From an uncultured Lachnospiraceae bacterium (GTDB lineage: Bacteria; Bacillota; Clostridia; Lachnospirales; Lachnospiraceae), in assembly GCA_944383325.1 (NCBI GenBank), contig CALWPC010000001.1, positions 1-45,633 of the forward strand: 45,633 nt of DNA, written 5' to 3'. The position numbers and the translations under genes are program-made. The notes beneath the pieces are model-generated. The model searched no databases. It worked only from the letters and a program-made list of their open reading frames with translations, and was not told where the DNA came from. Positions within the stretch are counted from its first letter, which is position 1; each line of letters begins with the position of its first letter. Positions 7,412 through 16,322 of this stretch are shown in pieces.

Positions 7412-7795
7412 TCAGTCTGGTCGTTCCCATGTCAGTGTGCCGGTTTCTATTGCTGCTTCATACCGGGCAATTTTGTAATTTAGCCTGTCCAGGGTCTCAT
7501 CGAGCCGCTTGCGCTGTTCCAACAGCACATCCCGCTGTTCTTTGAGAAGCTCGTACCGCGCCGGAATGGTGGAATCTCCCTCTTGATACAACTTTAGATA
7601 TTGGATCAGAATTTCAATAGGAAGTCCGGCGCCCCTCATACATGTTGCCAGAGAGAGCCATCCAATATCTTCCTCGCTGAAATTGCGGATGCCCCCGGCT
7701 GTTCTTGTTACCGGCGGAATCGCTCCGACCCGCTCATAATAACGGATCGTTTCAGGGGAAATGTTATATTTTTCGCTTACTTCTTTTATAGTCAT
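7412..7795 (-). CDS. MerR-family regulator, AdhR-like
   Basis: The 127-residue protein has the MerR winged helix at the N-terminus (I-K-E-V-S-E-K-Y-N-I-S-P-E-T-I-R-Y-Y-E-R, residues 3-22), followed by a long dimerising helix. Its single cysteine is Cys52 (A-T-C-M-R-G-A-G-L-P). This is the position linked to aldehyde/electrophile sensing in AdhR of Bacillus subtilis. It lies 25 bp downstream of the alcohol dehydrogenase gene, same strand, and the shared promoter has the MerR-type 19-bp spacer. A 33-nt hairpin (7396-7428) straddles its stop codon. Identification as an AdhR-type sensor is inference from Cys52 and context; the family call is firm. Confidence 0.9.
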   Translation of the reverse strand: MTIKEVSEKYNISPETIRYYERVGAIPPVTRTAGGIRNFSEEDIGWLSLATCMRGAGLPIEILIQYLKLYQEGDSTIPARYELLKEQRDVLLEQRKRLDETLDRLNYKIARYEAAIETGTLTWERPD

Positions 7796-7820
7796 GTTTT
7801 ACGCCTTTAATTGAGAAATT

Positions 7821-8993
7821 TTATAGAGAGGCCCGGAGAATGTCTGCAATGTCGTTCTCGGAGAGCGGAACATATGTCTGATCTGCCTGATCCAAACCTT
7901 CATTTACCGCTATGTGATGCGCCATCTCGTCGATTCTGGATTCGTCAATTCCAACTTCATGAAGAGTCATCGGAATGCCGATCGATTTAAAGAAATCGTA
8001 TGTCGCCTGGATGGCCTGTTTCGCAATCTCATATTTTTCAAGCGCATGGTCGATGCCAAACACGTTCACACCGTATTTTACGAACCGATCCACAGTACGG
8101 TCGTTTAATATATGGTTCATCCATTTAGGCGTGATAATCGCCAGACCCTCCCCGTGCGTAATATCATAGTATGCGCTCAGTGCATGTTCGATGGCATGGC
8201 AGGGCCATCCGGAAGGACTGTTTCCAAGTGAAAGTATGCCGTTGCAGCCATAAGTACAGTCTAGCATTAATTCGGCCCGGGCCTGATAATCGTCTGGATG
8301 TTCGAGCGCAATTTTGGTGTTGTGCATCAGGCTCTTGAGCGTAGCTTCACAGAAGCCGTCATTTAACAGCGTGGTCTCTTCCGCAAAATATTGCTCTATC
8401 ACATGGTTCATGGCATCTGCGCATCCCGCAGCTGTCTGTTTTTTGGAAACGGTAAATGTATATGTCGGATCCAGTATCGAGCAGACCGGAAACAGATGGG
8501 GATCCATGTATCCGATTTTATCGTTGGTCTCGGTTCTGGAAATGACGCCCCCGCAGTCATATTCGCTTCCGGTAGCCGCCAGAGTGAGAATGTCTACAAT
8601 AGGAAGGGCGTCTTTCGCCAATACCTTGTAGGAGATTAAATCCCAGGGGTCGCCGTCGTATTTGGCGCCGGCGGCGATTGCCTTAGAGCAGTCAAGCACG
8701 CTGCCGCCGCCGACTGCGAGAATGGCATCAATATCATTTTTCTTGCAAATCGCTACACCGTCAAGCACACTGGGATCATATTTGGGGTTAGGTTGAATAT
8801 CTGAAAGCTCAAAAAGTTCAAAATCTTTCAGCAATTCCTTGACTTTGTCGTATAACCCGATTTTTTTGATACTGCCTCCGCCGTAAGTGATCAGTATTTT
8901 TTTGCCCAGAGGTTTCATCACATCAGGAAGGTTTGAAATAACGCCCTTTCCAAAAATCAGTCTTGTAGGTGTCTGATAATCAAAATTTACCAT
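7821..8993 (-). CDS. Iron-containing alcohol dehydrogenase, YqhD/butanol dehydrogenase type
   Basis: A 390-residue group III alcohol dehydrogenase. The nucleotide-binding G-G-G-S-V-L-D-C-S-K-A lies near residue 95. Metal-binding residues sit in C-A-D-A-M-N-H-V-I-E-Q (about 190) and in the pair H-A-I-E-H-A-L-S and D-I-T-H-G-E-G (about 265-282). Close relatives reduce butyraldehyde and other short aldehydes with NAD(P)H in the cytoplasm. It is the first gene of a two-gene operon with an AdhR-like regulator. The start follows AAAGGAGGACTTTAGCT. A role in aldehyde detoxification is the simplest reading; a fermentative role is also possible. Confidence 0.93.
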   Translation of the reverse strand: MVNFDYQTPTRLIFGKGVISNLPDVMKPLGKKILITYGGGSIKKIGLYDKVKELLKDFELFELSDIQPNPKYDPSVLDGVAICKKNDIDAILAVGGGSVLDCSKAIAAGAKYDGDPWDLISYKVLAKDALPIVDILTLAATGSEYDCGGVISRTETNDKIGYMDPHLFPVCSILDPTYTFTVSKKQTAAGCADAMNHVIEQYFAEETTLLNDGFCEATLKSLMHNTKIALEHPDDYQARAELMLDCTYGCNGILSLGNSPSGWPCHAIEHALSAYYDITHGEGLAIITPKWMNHILNDRTVDRFVKYGVNVFGIDHALEKYEIAKQAIQATYDFFKSIGIPMTLHEVGIDESRIDEMAHHIAVNEGLDQADQTYVPLSENDIADILRASL

Positions 8994-9028
8994 AGCTAAA
9001 GTCCTCCTTTAAATTTGATTACGGTTTT

Positions 9029-9059
9029 ATTATAAAACTTATAGTTCACTCTAAGTCAA
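9029..9059 (-). promoter_or_regulatory. MerR-type promoter of the dehydrogenase-regulator operon
   Basis: On the minus strand there is TTGACT (9059-9054), a 19-bp spacer and TATAAT (9034-9029). The over-long spacer is the hallmark of MerR-activated promoters. It is filled by an imperfect dyad ACTTATAGTTCACTCTAAGT (9037-9056), whose CTTAGAGTGAACTATAAG reading resembles AdhR/NmlR-type operators. Confidence 0.85.
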
Positions 9060-9096
9060 GCTTTTTCTCTGTTTTTTGAAATGATTTACATTTTCA

Positions 9097-9125
9097 TTGT
9101 TTGCAGAGGTATTGTTTGATAATAT
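9097..9125 (+). promoter_or_regulatory. Promoter for the ABC-2 transporter genes
   Basis: TTGTTT (9097-9102), a 17-bp spacer and TAATAT (9120-9125). It diverges from the dehydrogenase promoter 38 bp away. The leader of about 100 nt includes a CTGAAA/TTTCAG-closed hairpin (9175-9212) that ends right at the AGGGAGGAG ribosome binding site. Confidence 0.55.
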
Positions 9126-9230
9126 AGTGATAGTAACAAATGGTGTTGGTGTGATGCGATGCCGGAAGACATAACTGAAAAAAACGGTTCGGGAAATGCG
9201 GATCGGTTTCAGGGAGGAGAACTGTAAAAA

Positions 9231-10169
9231 GTGAAACATGTTATTGAAGTGAGAAATCTGTGCAAGGAATATAAGTCGTTGCAGGCGGTAAAGGATTTAT
9301 CTTTCGAGGTTAGAGAGGGAGAAATCTTAGGGCTGTTGGGGCCAAACGGAAGCGGCAAAACGACAACGATTAATTGTATCTTGTCGTTGCTCTCTTTTAG
9401 CGGAGGCAGTATTCGAATATTTGGCCAGGAAATGAGCCCGGACGCGTACCATATAAAACGGGAAATTGGCGTGGTGTTTCAGGAAGTAGCCATTTTTGAT
9501 GAATTAAATGTAGTAGATAATATTGATTATTTTTGTGGGCTTTATATTCGGGATAAAAAAATAAGAAAACAGTATATTGATGATGCCATCAGACTAACCG
9601 GACTGGAAAATTACAGAAAGTTTTACCCGAAACAATTATCCGGCGGTCTTTTGAGGAGGTTGAATATTGCATGTGGTATTGCGCATAAACCAAAAGTGAT
9701 TTTTTTGGACGAGCCGACCGTGGCGGTAGACCCGCAAAGCAGAAATAATATATTAGATGGCATTAAGACGTTGAGAGATCAGGGGGCAACCATTATTTAT
9801 ACCACACATTATATGGAAGAGGTTGAAATTCTCTGTGATCGAATTATTATTCTGGACAAAGGGCAGGTGCTTGCCAGTGGAACGGCCGATGATTTAAAGA
9901 CACTGGCGGATATAGAAGAAAAAGTCACGGCAAAAGTGGCGGGGTTGGACGCAGGACATCTTGACGGTATCCGGGCATTAAATAATGTTGATGAGGCTGC
10001 ATATCATCAAGATACTCTCGTTGTGAAGTATAAAACAGGAAAAAATAATCTTGCCGATTTTATCGATTATTTAAAAAAAGAGGACATTCATTATGATCAA
10101 ATTTATTCAGAAAGACCAACCTTGAATGATGTGTTTTTAAAATTAACGGGTAAGGAGTTAAGGGACTAA
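9231..10169 (+). CDS. ABC-2 type transporter, ATP-binding protein
   Basis: This 312-residue ATPase carries Walker A G-P-N-G-S-G-K-T-T (about 38-46), a Q-loop at F-Q-E, the signature L-S-G-G-L-L-R-R-L, Walker B V-I-F-L-D-E-P and the switch histidine in T-T-H-Y. About 90 extra C-terminal residues follow, as in drug-export ATPases such as CcmA/DrrA/LnrL types. Start is GTG at 9231, with AGGGAGGAG upstream at a rather long spacing. It overlaps the first permease by one base, and the two permeases follow with overlaps. The three products probably form one membrane exporter. Cargo is unknown; drug, bacteriocin or lipid export are all possible. Confidence 0.93.
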   Translation: MKHVIEVRNLCKEYKSLQAVKDLSFEVREGEILGLLGPNGSGKTTTINCILSLLSFSGGSIRIFGQEMSPDAYHIKREIGVVFQEVAIFDELNVVDNIDYFCGLYIRDKKIRKQYIDDAIRLTGLENYRKFYPKQLSGGLLRRLNIACGIAHKPKVIFLDEPTVAVDPQSRNNILDGIKTLRDQGATIIYTTHYMEEVEILCDRIIILDKGQVLASGTADDLKTLADIEEKVTAKVAGLDAGHLDGIRALNNVDEAAYHQDTLVVKYKTGKNNLADFIDYLKKEDIHYDQIYSERPTLNDVFLKLTGKELRD

Positions 10170-11347
10170 TGTTTGTTCATCATTTTAAATATTCAGTGAT
10201 TACGCTGTTTAAAAATAAAATGCTAATTTTCTGGGTTTATGCGTTTCCGATCATATTAGGAACTCTATTTCAAATGGCTTTTTCGAATGTTGAACATAGC
10301 GAAAAATTTCATGCATTTGATATTGCGATCGTGGAATCAGATACCGTTCAGAATAATGAAATATACAGAGAAGCATTCCGTTCGTTAAGTGATGAGCAAA
10401 GTGATCATCACCTATTTAATATTCAATATGTCACCGAAGACACTGCAAAAGAATTGCTAGACAATCAAGAAATTGCAGGCTATGTAGTCCTGACAGATCC
10501 GGTGAATGTGATAGTAAACTCAAGCGGAGCCGAAGAAACGGTTTTAAAATATGCAGTAGAGGAAATCGCACAACAGGAGGCGATGATTCACACTCTAATC
10601 AACGCCGACATGCAAGGTGCGTTTGAGGCAGAACAATCTCATAGGAATCCGGAAGAAATCTACCAACAGGCGATGGCTCTGATTCAGGACGATACTGTAA
10701 ATATAGAAGATGTGTCGGGAGAGCATTTGAGTTATATCGTGATTGAGTTTTATACGTTGATTGCAATGGCATGTCTGTATGGCGGAATACTGGGCATGGT
10801 TTCGATTAACAATAGTTTGGCTAATATGAGCAATCAGGGAAAACGGATTTCAGTCAGTCCTGCGCCAAAAGCAAAGCTAATTTTGAGCAGCGTTTTGGCC
10901 AGTTATGTTGCACAGTTGATCGGGCTGTTTATCCTTTTTGTGTATATTGTTTTGGTGTTAAAAGTGGATTTTGGAAATCACTTGCCGTTTATTATGTTAT
11001 TAACACTGGCAGGAAGTCTTGCGGGCCTGTCGCTCGGCATTTTGGTGGCGACGGGAATGAAAGCAAATGAAAATTCAAAGACTGGTATTTTGATTTCTGT
11101 AACCATGTGCGGGTGTTTTTTATCCGGTATGATGGGCGTCAGCATGAAGTACATCATTGATACGCACCTTCCGGTTTTAAACAAAATCAACCCTGCGAGT
11201 ATGATTACGGATGGTTTCTATGCCCTGTATTATTATGATACGCCCGACAGATATTATCAAGATCTTATTAGCCTATTTGTTTTTTCCGGCTTGCTTATCT
11301 TACTGTCTATCGTATCTCTGAGGAGGCAGCAGTATGATTGTATTTAA
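10169..11347 (+). CDS. ABC-2 type permease 1
   Basis: A 392-residue membrane protein with the ABC-2 layout: one N-terminal membrane helix (about 15-33), an extracellular domain of some 180 residues, then five or six membrane helices from about residue 190 to 385. The helix rich in G-G-I-L-G-M-V-S and the N-P-A-S-M-I-T-D-G-F-Y segment are usual in this permease class. The ATG shares one base with the ATPase stop (TAATG), and its own 3' end overlaps permease 2 by 14 bp, so the three genes are translationally coupled. It likely pairs with permease 2 as a heterodimer. Confidence 0.88.
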   Translation: MFVHHFKYSVITLFKNKMLIFWVYAFPIILGTLFQMAFSNVEHSEKFHAFDIAIVESDTVQNNEIYREAFRSLSDEQSDHHLFNIQYVTEDTAKELLDNQEIAGYVVLTDPVNVIVNSSGAEETVLKYAVEEIAQQEAMIHTLINADMQGAFEAEQSHRNPEEIYQQAMALIQDDTVNIEDVSGEHLSYIVIEFYTLIAMACLYGGILGMVSINNSLANMSNQGKRISVSPAPKAKLILSSVLASYVAQLIGLFILFVYIVLVLKVDFGNHLPFIMLLTLAGSLAGLSLGILVATGMKANENSKTGILISVTMCGCFLSGMMGVSMKYIIDTHLPVLNKINPASMITDGFYALYYYDTPDRYYQDLISLFVFSGLLILLSIVSLRRQQYDCI

Positions 11348-12482
11348 GACATTTTTGAAAGTGTTATATAAGTGTAAAATGCCTGTTATTTTATTTACCG
11401 TAATTTTGATCTTATTTGGTGTGATGAATGACTCCACGAGCGACAATACGGCGTCCTTTACCGCAAGTAAGCCGGATTTAGTGATTATCAATCAAGATGA
11501 GGAAGAGGGAATTACAAAAAGCTTCATCGAATATATCAGTGAAAACAGTAATGTAAAGCATATCGGAAACGATAATGAACAGTTGGACGACGCCTTATTT
11601 TATAGGGAAGTAAGCTATATTATTTATATTCCGGAACATTTCAGAAGTGATTTTTTAAAGGGGGAAAATCCCAAAATAACGGTAAAAAGTACCGGCGATT
11701 ATGAAGCGAATTTGGCGGAAATGCTTGTCTCCCGATATTTAAAAGCAGCGAATGTGTACATCCGTGAGTTGGATTCAGAGGATGAAGTTATCCGGCAGGT
11801 CAGGGAAACCTTATCAAAGCAGGCGCAGATCGAAATTACGACGCAGATCGATGGGGCCGAAATTTCCAGATTAGTCGTCTTTTTTAATTTTGCCAATTAT
11901 TCTCTGTTGGCGGGCGGTATTTATGTTGTCTGTCTGATTTTGTCTAGTTTTAAAGATGATAACATCAGAAAAAGAACGATGATAAGCAGCGTCAATGAAA
12001 AACAATATAATCGACAATTATTGTTCTCCAATAGCTTGTTTATGATTTTTTTGTGGGCGCTCTATTGTATATTGGGAAGTGTCTTATTAGGAGACATCAT
12101 GTTTACGGTTCAGGGACTGATTTGCGTCCTGAATTCGCTGATATTTAGTCTGTGCTGTTTAACCATTTCATTTTTAATTGGAAATTTGATTAATAATAAA
12201 AATGCAATTAATGGAATTATTAATGTTGTCGCATTGGGATCCAGTTTTCTGTGCGGTGCATTTATTCCAATGGAATGGCTGCCGGACTCTATTTTAGCGG
12301 TGGCTCATTTTCTGCCGTCTTATTATTATATTAAAACCAATGAGTGCTTAAAACAGATCGAGGTATTTAATGCTGCAACGGTACAGCCCATTGTGATCAA
12401 TACATTGGTGATTATCATTTTTATGATCGTTTTTATTACAATCACGAATGTGGTTTCAAGACGAAAAAGAAAAATAGGTTAG
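11334..12482 (+). CDS. ABC-2 type permease 2
   Basis: This 382-residue protein has the same layout as its neighbour: an N-terminal helix (about 13-30), an extracellular loop domain with the I-I-N-Q-D-E-E-E-G pattern near residue 50, and a C-terminal block of membrane helices. G-S-S-F-L-C-G-A-F-I-P-M-E-W-L-P and F-L-P-S-Y-Y-Y appear near residue 310. These are typical of ABC2_membrane_3 permeases of the YhfO/NatB/LnrMN type. The start lies inside the permease 1 gene, with GGAGGCAGC just upstream. The coding sequence is A/T-rich, like the rest of 9.2-16.3 kb. Confidence 0.88.
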   Translation: MIVFKTFLKVLYKCKMPVILFTVILILFGVMNDSTSDNTASFTASKPDLVIINQDEEEGITKSFIEYISENSNVKHIGNDNEQLDDALFYREVSYIIYIPEHFRSDFLKGENPKITVKSTGDYEANLAEMLVSRYLKAANVYIRELDSEDEVIRQVRETLSKQAQIEITTQIDGAEISRLVVFFNFANYSLLAGGIYVVCLILSSFKDDNIRKRTMISSVNEKQYNRQLLFSNSLFMIFLWALYCILGSVLLGDIMFTVQGLICVLNSLIFSLCCLTISFLIGNLINNKNAINGIINVVALGSSFLCGAFIPMEWLPDSILAVAHFLPSYYYIKTNECLKQIEVFNAATVQPIVINTLVIIIFMIVFITITNVVSRRKRKIG

Positions 12483-12568
12483 AGGTTTTCGAGTTTCGTA
12501 TAAGGTAAAAGTGAGAAGTGGTTGATTGCGGATAAAAGGCTATATAATATTCGGCAGAGTGAAAAATG

Positions 12569-12597
12569 TTTGCATATATAAAAAATGGCGTTATAAT
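12569..12597 (+). promoter_or_regulatory. Promoter for the first exporter pair
   Basis: TTTGCA (12569-12574), a 17-bp spacer and TATAAT (12592-12597), in the 242-bp gap after the ABC-2 genes. A second TATAAT lies at about 12543. No terminator is evident in the gap, so readthrough from the ABC-2 genes is possible. Confidence 0.55.
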
Positions 12598-12724
12598 TAT
12601 AACAATAGAAAAAACATAGTGATTGTAACTGTCGTGTATTAATGTTTTTAATTCCTTTCAGATGATCGCTTATAGCTCTATCAAGTTTGATCGAAACATT
12701 GTGTGGGGAAGAAAGGATTTGACT

Positions 12725-14503
12725 ATGAGACAAGCATTTGTCAACATTTGCTCAGATATACAATTTATGTTAAAACGCGCTTACAATGTACAGAGGAGTT
12801 ATTACATTGTAGCAATGTTGAATATGCTTCTGTCCATTATGTTGTCATGGATTTCTGTGCTGTTTATAAAATGGATCGTGGATGCAGTCTCGGAGGGGAA
12901 TGGTCGTAATGCCATGTTCTGTGTGTTCGTATATGTCGGAGGGATAATCTGTCTGTCTGCGGCAGATGCATTTGTGTGTATGAAAAAGGCGAACCAGGAG
13001 ATGTTGATTGAAAATCAGCTCCGGCTGCAGTTGGCAAAAAAGCAAATGACGCTGCCATACGATCAAATTGATAATAAAAAAGAGCATGAGGAATATCAGT
13101 TTTCCAGAAAGGCTGTGGAGAATGGCAGTGTGGCAAAGATTTTAAACAATATTTCGTCTATTGTTTCTGGCGTTTGTAATATTATTGGAACTTTTTTTGT
13201 GTTTTCTATGCTGAACGGCGGGGTTGTATTGCTGTTGATAGCCGTAGTCTGTGTAAATGCTGCGGGCAATATCAAAAAGATGCAGTATCAGTACGAACAG
13301 GACGAGGCAGGAGTACATATTGAGAGAAGCTTGTACTACGCAAGGGATTATTTGACAAGTCCTGTATTTGCAAGGGAAGTCCGAGTGTTTGGATTAGTGG
13401 ATTATGTAGTCGCGCGTATCAGAAAAGGAATTGATAATTTTTTTCATTTGGAGATCCAGGCACAGCGCAAATATTATCGGAATTTTTGGTGGACTTATTT
13501 GCTCAACGGAGTACAATTAGCCGTTGTATATGCGTATATCGGCAGCTTATTATATCAGGGAGTGCTGACTGCAGGTGAATTTTCCGCGTGTATTTCAGCA
13601 GTGTTTTTATTTTCCGGGGCTGTTGTAAGTGGTCTTACTTCTTTTGCGGATATTGCCCGCAGCAGCAAATACATCCATGCGCTGCGCCGGTTTTTGGATA
13701 AAAGTGAGGATCGGAGTGATGCAAAAAACACATTGGTGTTACCGGCAAATGGAGAATTTGTCATTTCTTTTATCAACGTATCTTTCAAATATGACGAAAA
13801 CGGGCCGTACATTATCAAGAATCTGTCTTTGGAGCTTAAAAAAGGGGACAAGCTGTGTATAGTAGGAGAAAATGGTTCCGGAAAAACAACATTTGTCAAG
13901 CTGCTCCTGGGTTTTTGTATTCCCACAGAGGGAGAGATTTTGTTCAATGGTGTCTCTGTTAGCACATATCCTGCAGAGCAGTATCAGCAGCTGTTTTCTG
14001 CAGTGTTTCAGGATTTTAATCTATTCTCCTTCCGAATATCTGAAAACATCGCCCCGGGGGGAGGACATACAGATGAGGAGATAGATCGTGTGCTAGAAAA
14101 AGTCGGTTTGACGGAAAAAATCAGTTCTTTAAGATACGGTAAGGATACCTATCTGACGGAGAGAATGGCAGATTACGGGACTAATTTTTCCGGTGGTGAA
14201 AAGCAGCTTCTCGCCATTGCGCGGGCAATTTGCAAAGATGCTCCGGTCTATATTCTGGACGAACCGACGGCGGCGTTATCTCCTCAAAATGAGTTTGAGA
14301 TTTATAAAAAGTTTCACGAAATCGCCCGTAATAAAACGGTTCTGTTCATATCACATCGGTTGGCTAGCTGCAGACTGGTGGACAAAATCTTGGTGATGAA
14401 CAATGGATGTATTGTGGAGGCGGGGACTCATGAGCAGTTGATGAGAAAGCAGGGGATATATGAAAAAATGTTTTCAGCCCAGGCAGGGTATTATCAGGAT
14501 TGA
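12725..14503 (+). CDS. Exporter-type ABC half-transporter A1 (permease-ATPase fusion)
   Basis: 592 residues: a six-helix membrane domain (about 35-310) fused to an ATPase domain (about 345-590). The latter has Walker A G-E-N-G-S-G-K-T-T, signature F-S-G-G-E-K-Q-L-L, Walker B V-Y-I-L-D-E-P and the switch I-S-H-R. There is no N-terminal C39 peptidase domain. The ATG at 12725 has AAAGGA 8 nt upstream, so the longer reading from 12662 is unlikely. The gene overlaps the next exporter by 44 bp, so the two products probably form a heterodimer. Family members move peptides, lipids or drugs out of the cell; the substrate here is unknown. Confidence 0.93.
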   Translation: MRQAFVNICSDIQFMLKRAYNVQRSYYIVAMLNMLLSIMLSWISVLFIKWIVDAVSEGNGRNAMFCVFVYVGGIICLSAADAFVCMKKANQEMLIENQLRLQLAKKQMTLPYDQIDNKKEHEEYQFSRKAVENGSVAKILNNISSIVSGVCNIIGTFFVFSMLNGGVVLLLIAVVCVNAAGNIKKMQYQYEQDEAGVHIERSLYYARDYLTSPVFAREVRVFGLVDYVVARIRKGIDNFFHLEIQAQRKYYRNFWWTYLLNGVQLAVVYAYIGSLLYQGVLTAGEFSACISAVFLFSGAVVSGLTSFADIARSSKYIHALRRFLDKSEDRSDAKNTLVLPANGEFVISFINVSFKYDENGPYIIKNLSLELKKGDKLCIVGENGSGKTTFVKLLLGFCIPTEGEILFNGVSVSTYPAEQYQQLFSAVFQDFNLFSFRISENIAPGGGHTDEEIDRVLEKVGLTEKISSLRYGKDTYLTERMADYGTNFSGGEKQLLAIARAICKDAPVYILDEPTAALSPQNEFEIYKKFHEIARNKTVLFISHRLASCRLVDKILVMNNGCIVEAGTHEQLMRKQGIYEKMFSAQAGYYQD

Positions 14504-16292
14504 AAAGATAAAAAATATATTTGTAAACATTGGGAAGATATTTACACTGCGAAAACAGATCGGCGGCAGGGTTTTGGTGACGGAGGTTATTCACTGTCTG
14601 GCGGAGAAAGCGAAGCAGCTGTTTGAAATTATGATTCCGCCGGTGCTGATTGATTTTTTGATAGAGGGGAAGGACTGGAAGCAGGCGGCCTTATATATAC
14701 TGATTCTTTCTGTTTTTATTCCGCTTTTTAGCTTTGCAGAGGAAAAATCCAGAGATTTGCTTTCTGCCTATTCGTGTCGGGATGACTACCGCATCTTGCT
14801 GAACGTCAAAGTCAAGGCAATGATGGTGGATTATCAGGACACTCTTCTGGCGGGCAACATGCAAAAAGAATCTCGGGCCGTGGAGTCTATTAATGAATTT
14901 TTAGAGGCGGATTATCTTGTTTTGCATGAAATTTTAGGGGCGCTGTTTTCGATGATCATGCTAGGAACCGTGTTTTACAGGTTAGACGTTTTGGCGGTAT
15001 ATATGGTGTTTGCCGCGGCGGCTGTCCATTATTTGCTGACAAAACGTAAGTATAAAAACGAAGTATACTATACGCAGCTCAAATCGCAGAACAGACCAAA
15101 GACAGCATATGTAGAGGAATTGTTATTTCACACTAAATATGGCAAGGATGTACGGCTATACGATGCATCAGATTTGATTATCGGGAAGTATGCCAAGGTA
15201 TTCTCCCAAAATTTCGAGATGGATCAGAAAAGTCGGTGGAACAGCTTTGTTTTACAGTTGTTTGATTACCTTATAAACGGTATTCAGTTGTTAGTCGTGT
15301 ATTTGTTGGCAATCTTGAAATATCGGGCAGGACAGTTGACCATTGGTGCCTTTACGATTTATATCAATGCCGCGAAACAGATTTACGCCGCTATTGGAGA
15401 GTTTCTTGATGCTTTGGCCGCTTTGGGTAAAACTGCTTTGTTTTATGATGATTATGTCCAATATATGGATTTAAAACAGACTATTGTTTGTGATGAAAAA
15501 ATGCGCGGTAAGAGGCAAGAAAAATTGTTCAGTGGTGATGATTTTGTCTTACAATTCGATCATGTATCGTTTCGGTATCCGGGAAGTTCGAAATATGCAT
15601 TGCAGGATATATGTGTAGAAATCAAAGGGAAAGAAATTGTATCTATTGTAGGAGAAAATGGTGCTGGAAAAACGACATTTATCTATTTGTTATTGCGTCT
15701 TTTTGATCCCACTGAGGGTGTGATTCAACTGAACGGTCGAGATATTCGAACCTTTCCCTATGAAGAATACCGACTGTTTCTTGCACCAGTTTTTCAAGAG
15801 TATGAATTATTTTCAGCTTCTGTTCGGGAAAATGTTGTACTCACCAGACCTTATGTGAAGGAACAAGCTGAGGAAAGTTATCGGTTTGCAGATATAGAAT
15901 CTAGGATTCGAGCAATGGAGCAGGGAGATCTGACAATTTTGACAAAGGTGCTTTATGATGAGGGTGTAGAGCTTTCAGGAGGAGAACAGCAAAAGTTGGC
16001 GCTAGCCAGGGCGTATTACCGGAAAAGTCAGATTTTGATTTTGGATGAGCCAACGGCGGCACTGGATCCTTTGAGCGAACACAGAATTTATTATAATGTG
16101 GCTAGACGGTACCATGGCACTACAGTGTTTATTTCCCACCGCTTGACTAGCACCATGTTTGCCGATCAGATTCTGGTGTTTGACCGGGGAAGGATTGTGC
16201 AGAGAGGGACCCATGAGGAGCTTGTGCAGATAAATGGCATTTATAGGGAAATGTTTGAAAAACAGGCGTATTATTACGTGCGGGAAAATTAG
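14460..16292 (+). CDS. Exporter-type ABC half-transporter A2 (permease-ATPase fusion)
   Basis: 610 residues with the same architecture as A1: membrane helices from about 40 to 310, then an ATPase domain with G-E-N-G-A-G-K-T-T, L-S-G-G-E-Q-Q-K-L, I-L-I-L-D-E-P and I-S-H-R. The start at 14460 lies inside A1 with CAGGGGATAT before it; the first 30 or so residues are poorly supported. Both nucleotide sites look canonical, so A1/A2 may form either a heterodimer or two homodimers. A strongly translated short ORF follows after 30 bp. Confidence 0.92.
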   Translation: MKKCFQPRQGIIRIEKIKNIFVNIGKIFTLRKQIGGRVLVTEVIHCLAEKAKQLFEIMIPPVLIDFLIEGKDWKQAALYILILSVFIPLFSFAEEKSRDLLSAYSCRDDYRILLNVKVKAMMVDYQDTLLAGNMQKESRAVESINEFLEADYLVLHEILGALFSMIMLGTVFYRLDVLAVYMVFAAAAVHYLLTKRKYKNEVYYTQLKSQNRPKTAYVEELLFHTKYGKDVRLYDASDLIIGKYAKVFSQNFEMDQKSRWNSFVLQLFDYLINGIQLLVVYLLAILKYRAGQLTIGAFTIYINAAKQIYAAIGEFLDALAALGKTALFYDDYVQYMDLKQTIVCDEKMRGKRQEKLFSGDDFVLQFDHVSFRYPGSSKYALQDICVEIKGKEIVSIVGENGAGKTTFIYLLLRLFDPTEGVIQLNGRDIRTFPYEEYRLFLAPVFQEYELFSASVRENVVLTRPYVKEQAEESYRFADIESRIRAMEQGDLTILTKVLYDEGVELSGGEQQKLALARAYYRKSQILILDEPTAALDPLSEHRIYYNVARRYHGTTVFISHRLTSTMFADQILVFDRGRIVQRGTHEELVQINGIYREMFEKQAYYYVREN

Positions 16293-16322
16293 GCAGGGGT
16301 ATATATAAGGAGACATACAATA

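Noticed and set aside
7407-7418. A 12-mer GAGACGTCAGTC here also occurs near 45525-45536
   Set aside because: Shared 12-mers are expected by chance many times in a window of this size; the contexts differ.
12662-12724. Upstream extension of half-transporter A1 to the ATG at 12662
   Set aside because: No ribosome binding site at 12662, while AAAGGA precedes the ATG at 12725.
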